From positions 1,905,506 through 1,969,505 of the forward strand of contig NW_003101677.1 of assembly GCF_000003855.2 (NCBI RefSeq): 64,000 nt of DNA, read 5' to 3'. Origin of the DNA: Blastomyces gilchristii SLH14081 (taxonomy: Eukaryota; Ascomycota; Eurotiomycetes; Onygenales; Ajellomycetaceae). This document shows positions 62,042 through 64,000 of the stretch, one piece after another. The translations under genes were made by a program, and so were the position numbers. A model generated the notes under the pieces. The model was not told where the DNA came from, made no database searches, and saw only the letters and a list, made by a program, of their open reading frames with translations. Positions within the stretch are counted from its first letter, which is position 1; the number at the start of each line of letters is the position of its first letter.

Positions 62042-64000
62042 AGAAATTCTCTATTAATTATTCAGACATTGTTATTTTTCTTCAATGACTTTTCATTATA
62101 GATATTTATAAGCTGTATAGTATTAAACTCATTCTCTTTATCTATAATATCACTCATCAGAATATCAGAGTCAGACATGATATTAAATCTTAGATTAAAT
62201 TAATATCTTGATCTCTTTCTTTTATAGATTACTACTCTTAACTTTATCTCAGACTTTTGAGATAGAAAGCAGTAGTAGCTTGAATGAGAAATGATGTATT
62301 TTTACTCAGTATCAAGATTTGATTTCTGAAGCTGTACAAAATCAACTTTTTATTCAAATGCAATTTAAAGACAAGAATAAATGCAATTTGAGTTTCTATT
62401 CACATTATTTTAAATAAATGTGATTTTTGAAGAGTTTTTAAACTTTTTTTATTGTTGTTATTGTATATTCATACTAAAAGAGAGTAGAGATAGAGTAGAA
62501 TTTAATCACTATCATCAGATAGTGGATTATAACTATTTTAAAAAGTAGAAATCGCAACTGCTTATATTATATTTAGTTTATTATCAGAGTAATTTCTCAA
62601 TTCTCTAATCTTAACAGAAGTTTGAGAATTCAAATTCTATTTACATTTAACTGAAGAATTGAAGTTTGAAGATTTAGATAGTTAAGAGTTTCTTCTTTTT
62701 AAGTCTACAGTTGTAGATTTACTATTTTGACTATTCTCTTCAGTTCTAGATTCACTTTGAGCTTTATTTTTTCTTCAGTTCTTTTGAGTTCTTGAAGTAA
62801 ACATACATTCTTTTGAGCTAGATGCATGTTTTTCTTTGCAATTAGAGCATTTAAGCAGAGTGTGTTAATATATTTCATCTCTTTTTAAGCATATTTCACA
62901 TTTATACTGACTAGTTTTATGATCTCTAGCATAGAATGCATATTTTAAGTCTTTAAAACAAGAGATTACAAAGTATTCATATCTTTGACAGTTTGAACAC
63001 TGGGTTTGAGCTTTGAGATTCATTCTTGAGTCTTTGTATTCATGAACTCTTATTTTCAAATCTACTACTCTTACTTCAGAGATCTTTGACTGTTTAAGTA
63101 TCTTTATATATACTAGAACAGAGACATTTCTTATGCTTTGTCTGAACTCAATTGAATTTAATTATACAGACTCTTTTCTCAGTTGAATAAAGTTGTATTC
63201 TTCTAATTCATTTTTGAGAAGTAGCATTTCTTCTTCACAGTCAAAAATTATAACTGAAATATTATAAAGAAGGAATTTATCTCACTTTTCATCTCTCTTA
63301 GATTGAATTATTATGTTTAACAAAGATTCTACTGCTGATTTTCAGAGATTCTCATTCTGAATAAGGAATTCTGTACTGAATTCAGATATTATAGTTCAAA
63401 TAATGAAGTTTTCAAAGAAGAATGACTCAATTGAAGCTATAACTGATTTTTAAACTTTAATATCAGTTATTAACTGAGAAAAGAACTACTGATTGACTTC
63501 ATTTCTAATTCTGAAAATAAGATTTGAGTTTAGCTTGTTTCTCTGTAAGATGTTTTAATTTAAGACTTTAAGAATAAGTCTTCTATTTCTAAACATTTGA
63601 AAGTTTTTCTCTTTTTGCATTTTTTTCTTTACTTTTCTATCAACAGAAGTATGAGCAGTATTCTTCTCACTTTTCTCAGAATTTTAAGCAGATTTTGAGA
63701 TAGCAGATTTAGAGATAGCAGATTTAGAGAAAGTAGATTCAGCTGCTTAAGTATATGTTTTCTTCTGATTTAAAAAAGAAGAAGAAGTAGAAAGAGAAGA
63801 AGAGCAAACTGAAGAGTCAGTAATTGTACTAGGAATTTTCAATGATTTTAGAACTTATATTTAAAATTTCAAGTTTGAACTTGATCACTTTCTGTAGTTG
63901 TCTAGCCTGAGTATGAAGAATTAACAGAACTTCTTCATTCATCTCACTCAAACACTGCTTTTCAAGAATCTTGCTTACTTTTTCAAGTTTCTGTGTTTCA

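Larger units (their letters stand above)
34120..64000. repeat. AT-rich, RIP-like mutated transposon desert
   Basis: Base composition changes abruptly here and no intact gene follows. Nearly everything can be assigned to LINE, Gypsy or hAT-like sequences (listed separately), all full of stop codons. CG, CC and GG dinucleotides are very scarce, while CA and TG stay common. Fungi with such isochores usually keep them heterochromatic; that is inference here. Confidence 0.9.
48974..64000 (-). mobile_element. LINE copy E: ORF1 and 5' part of ORF2, split by two Gypsy insertions
   Basis: One LINE copy is present in pieces 48974-49838, 56065-56290 and 62042-64000 (continuing past the window). ORF1 is at about 62550-64000 on the minus strand and has CCHC zinc knuckles (TQCSNCQRYEYFVISCFKD, then KCEICLKRDE; 62865-63059), a Gag-like nucleic-acid-binding region. 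The ORF2 endonuclease region follows at 62042-62520. Removing the two Gypsy elements and their 5-bp duplications rejoins the LINE exactly as in copies C and D. Confidence 0.88.

Noticed and set aside
34120..64000. Centromere or rDNA as explanation for the AT-rich block
   Set aside because: No rRNA similarity and nearly all sequence is assignable to transposons; a centromere cannot be tested from sequence alone.

Overview
The window looks like filamentous ascomycete DNA, most likely from a Eurotiomycete of the order Onygenales (Ajellomycetaceae, Blastomyces-like). The reasons are many short GT-AG introns of about 50-100 bp, a velB/RYP3 orthologue, an IRE1 kinase/RNase, a PAM17, and a sharp two-compartment base composition. 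The genus is an inference; the fungal origin is not in doubt.

Positions 1-34,100 form a normal-GC gene compartment. In order it holds: the C-terminal half of IRE1 (+), a Dnt1/Net1-like nucleolar protein (+), a branched-chain aminotransferase (-), a MetX-type alpha/beta hydrolase (-), a frameshifted short-chain dehydrogenase (+), a stand-alone thioesterase (+), a 4 kb gene-poor stretch with repeats, a Dal5-type MFS permease (+), an RRM-like protein (+), PAM17 (-), a FAR-17a/AIG1 membrane protein (-), a dead isochorismatase-like gene (+), a DUF3602 protein with a one-base frame break (-), and velB (-). A 100-N assembly gap lies just downstream of velB. Exon structures were worked out by hand from reading frame, GT-AG signals and family conservation.

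The aminotransferase, MetX-like hydrolase, dehydrogenase, thioesterase and permease lie within about 13 kb of each other and could be what is left of a small metabolite cluster. No core synthase is present and the dehydrogenase is broken.

From about 34.1 kb to the end the window is an AT-rich repeat desert with no intact host gene. It is a nest of mobile elements. At least six copies or fragments of one non-LTR retrotransposon (LINE with CCHC ORF1, reverse transcriptase and RNase H) are present. Two Ty3/Gypsy chromoviruses (49839-56064 and 56291-62041) are inserted in a single LINE copy with 5-bp target duplications. Two copies of a 506-bp hAT-like non-autonomous element each have 8-bp target duplications; one sits in a LINE and one in a Gypsy 3' LTR. 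All coding regions are riddled with stops. The mutation pattern is peculiar: CG, CC and GG are almost gone while CA and TG remain common, unlike the classical CpA-directed RIP of Neurospora.

The most notable points are the chromovirus/LINE/hAT nest with exact insertion footprints, the unusual dinucleotide signature, an MFS gene whose reading frame seems to need a one-nucleotide exon, and the position of the developmental regulator velB directly at the edge of the desert.
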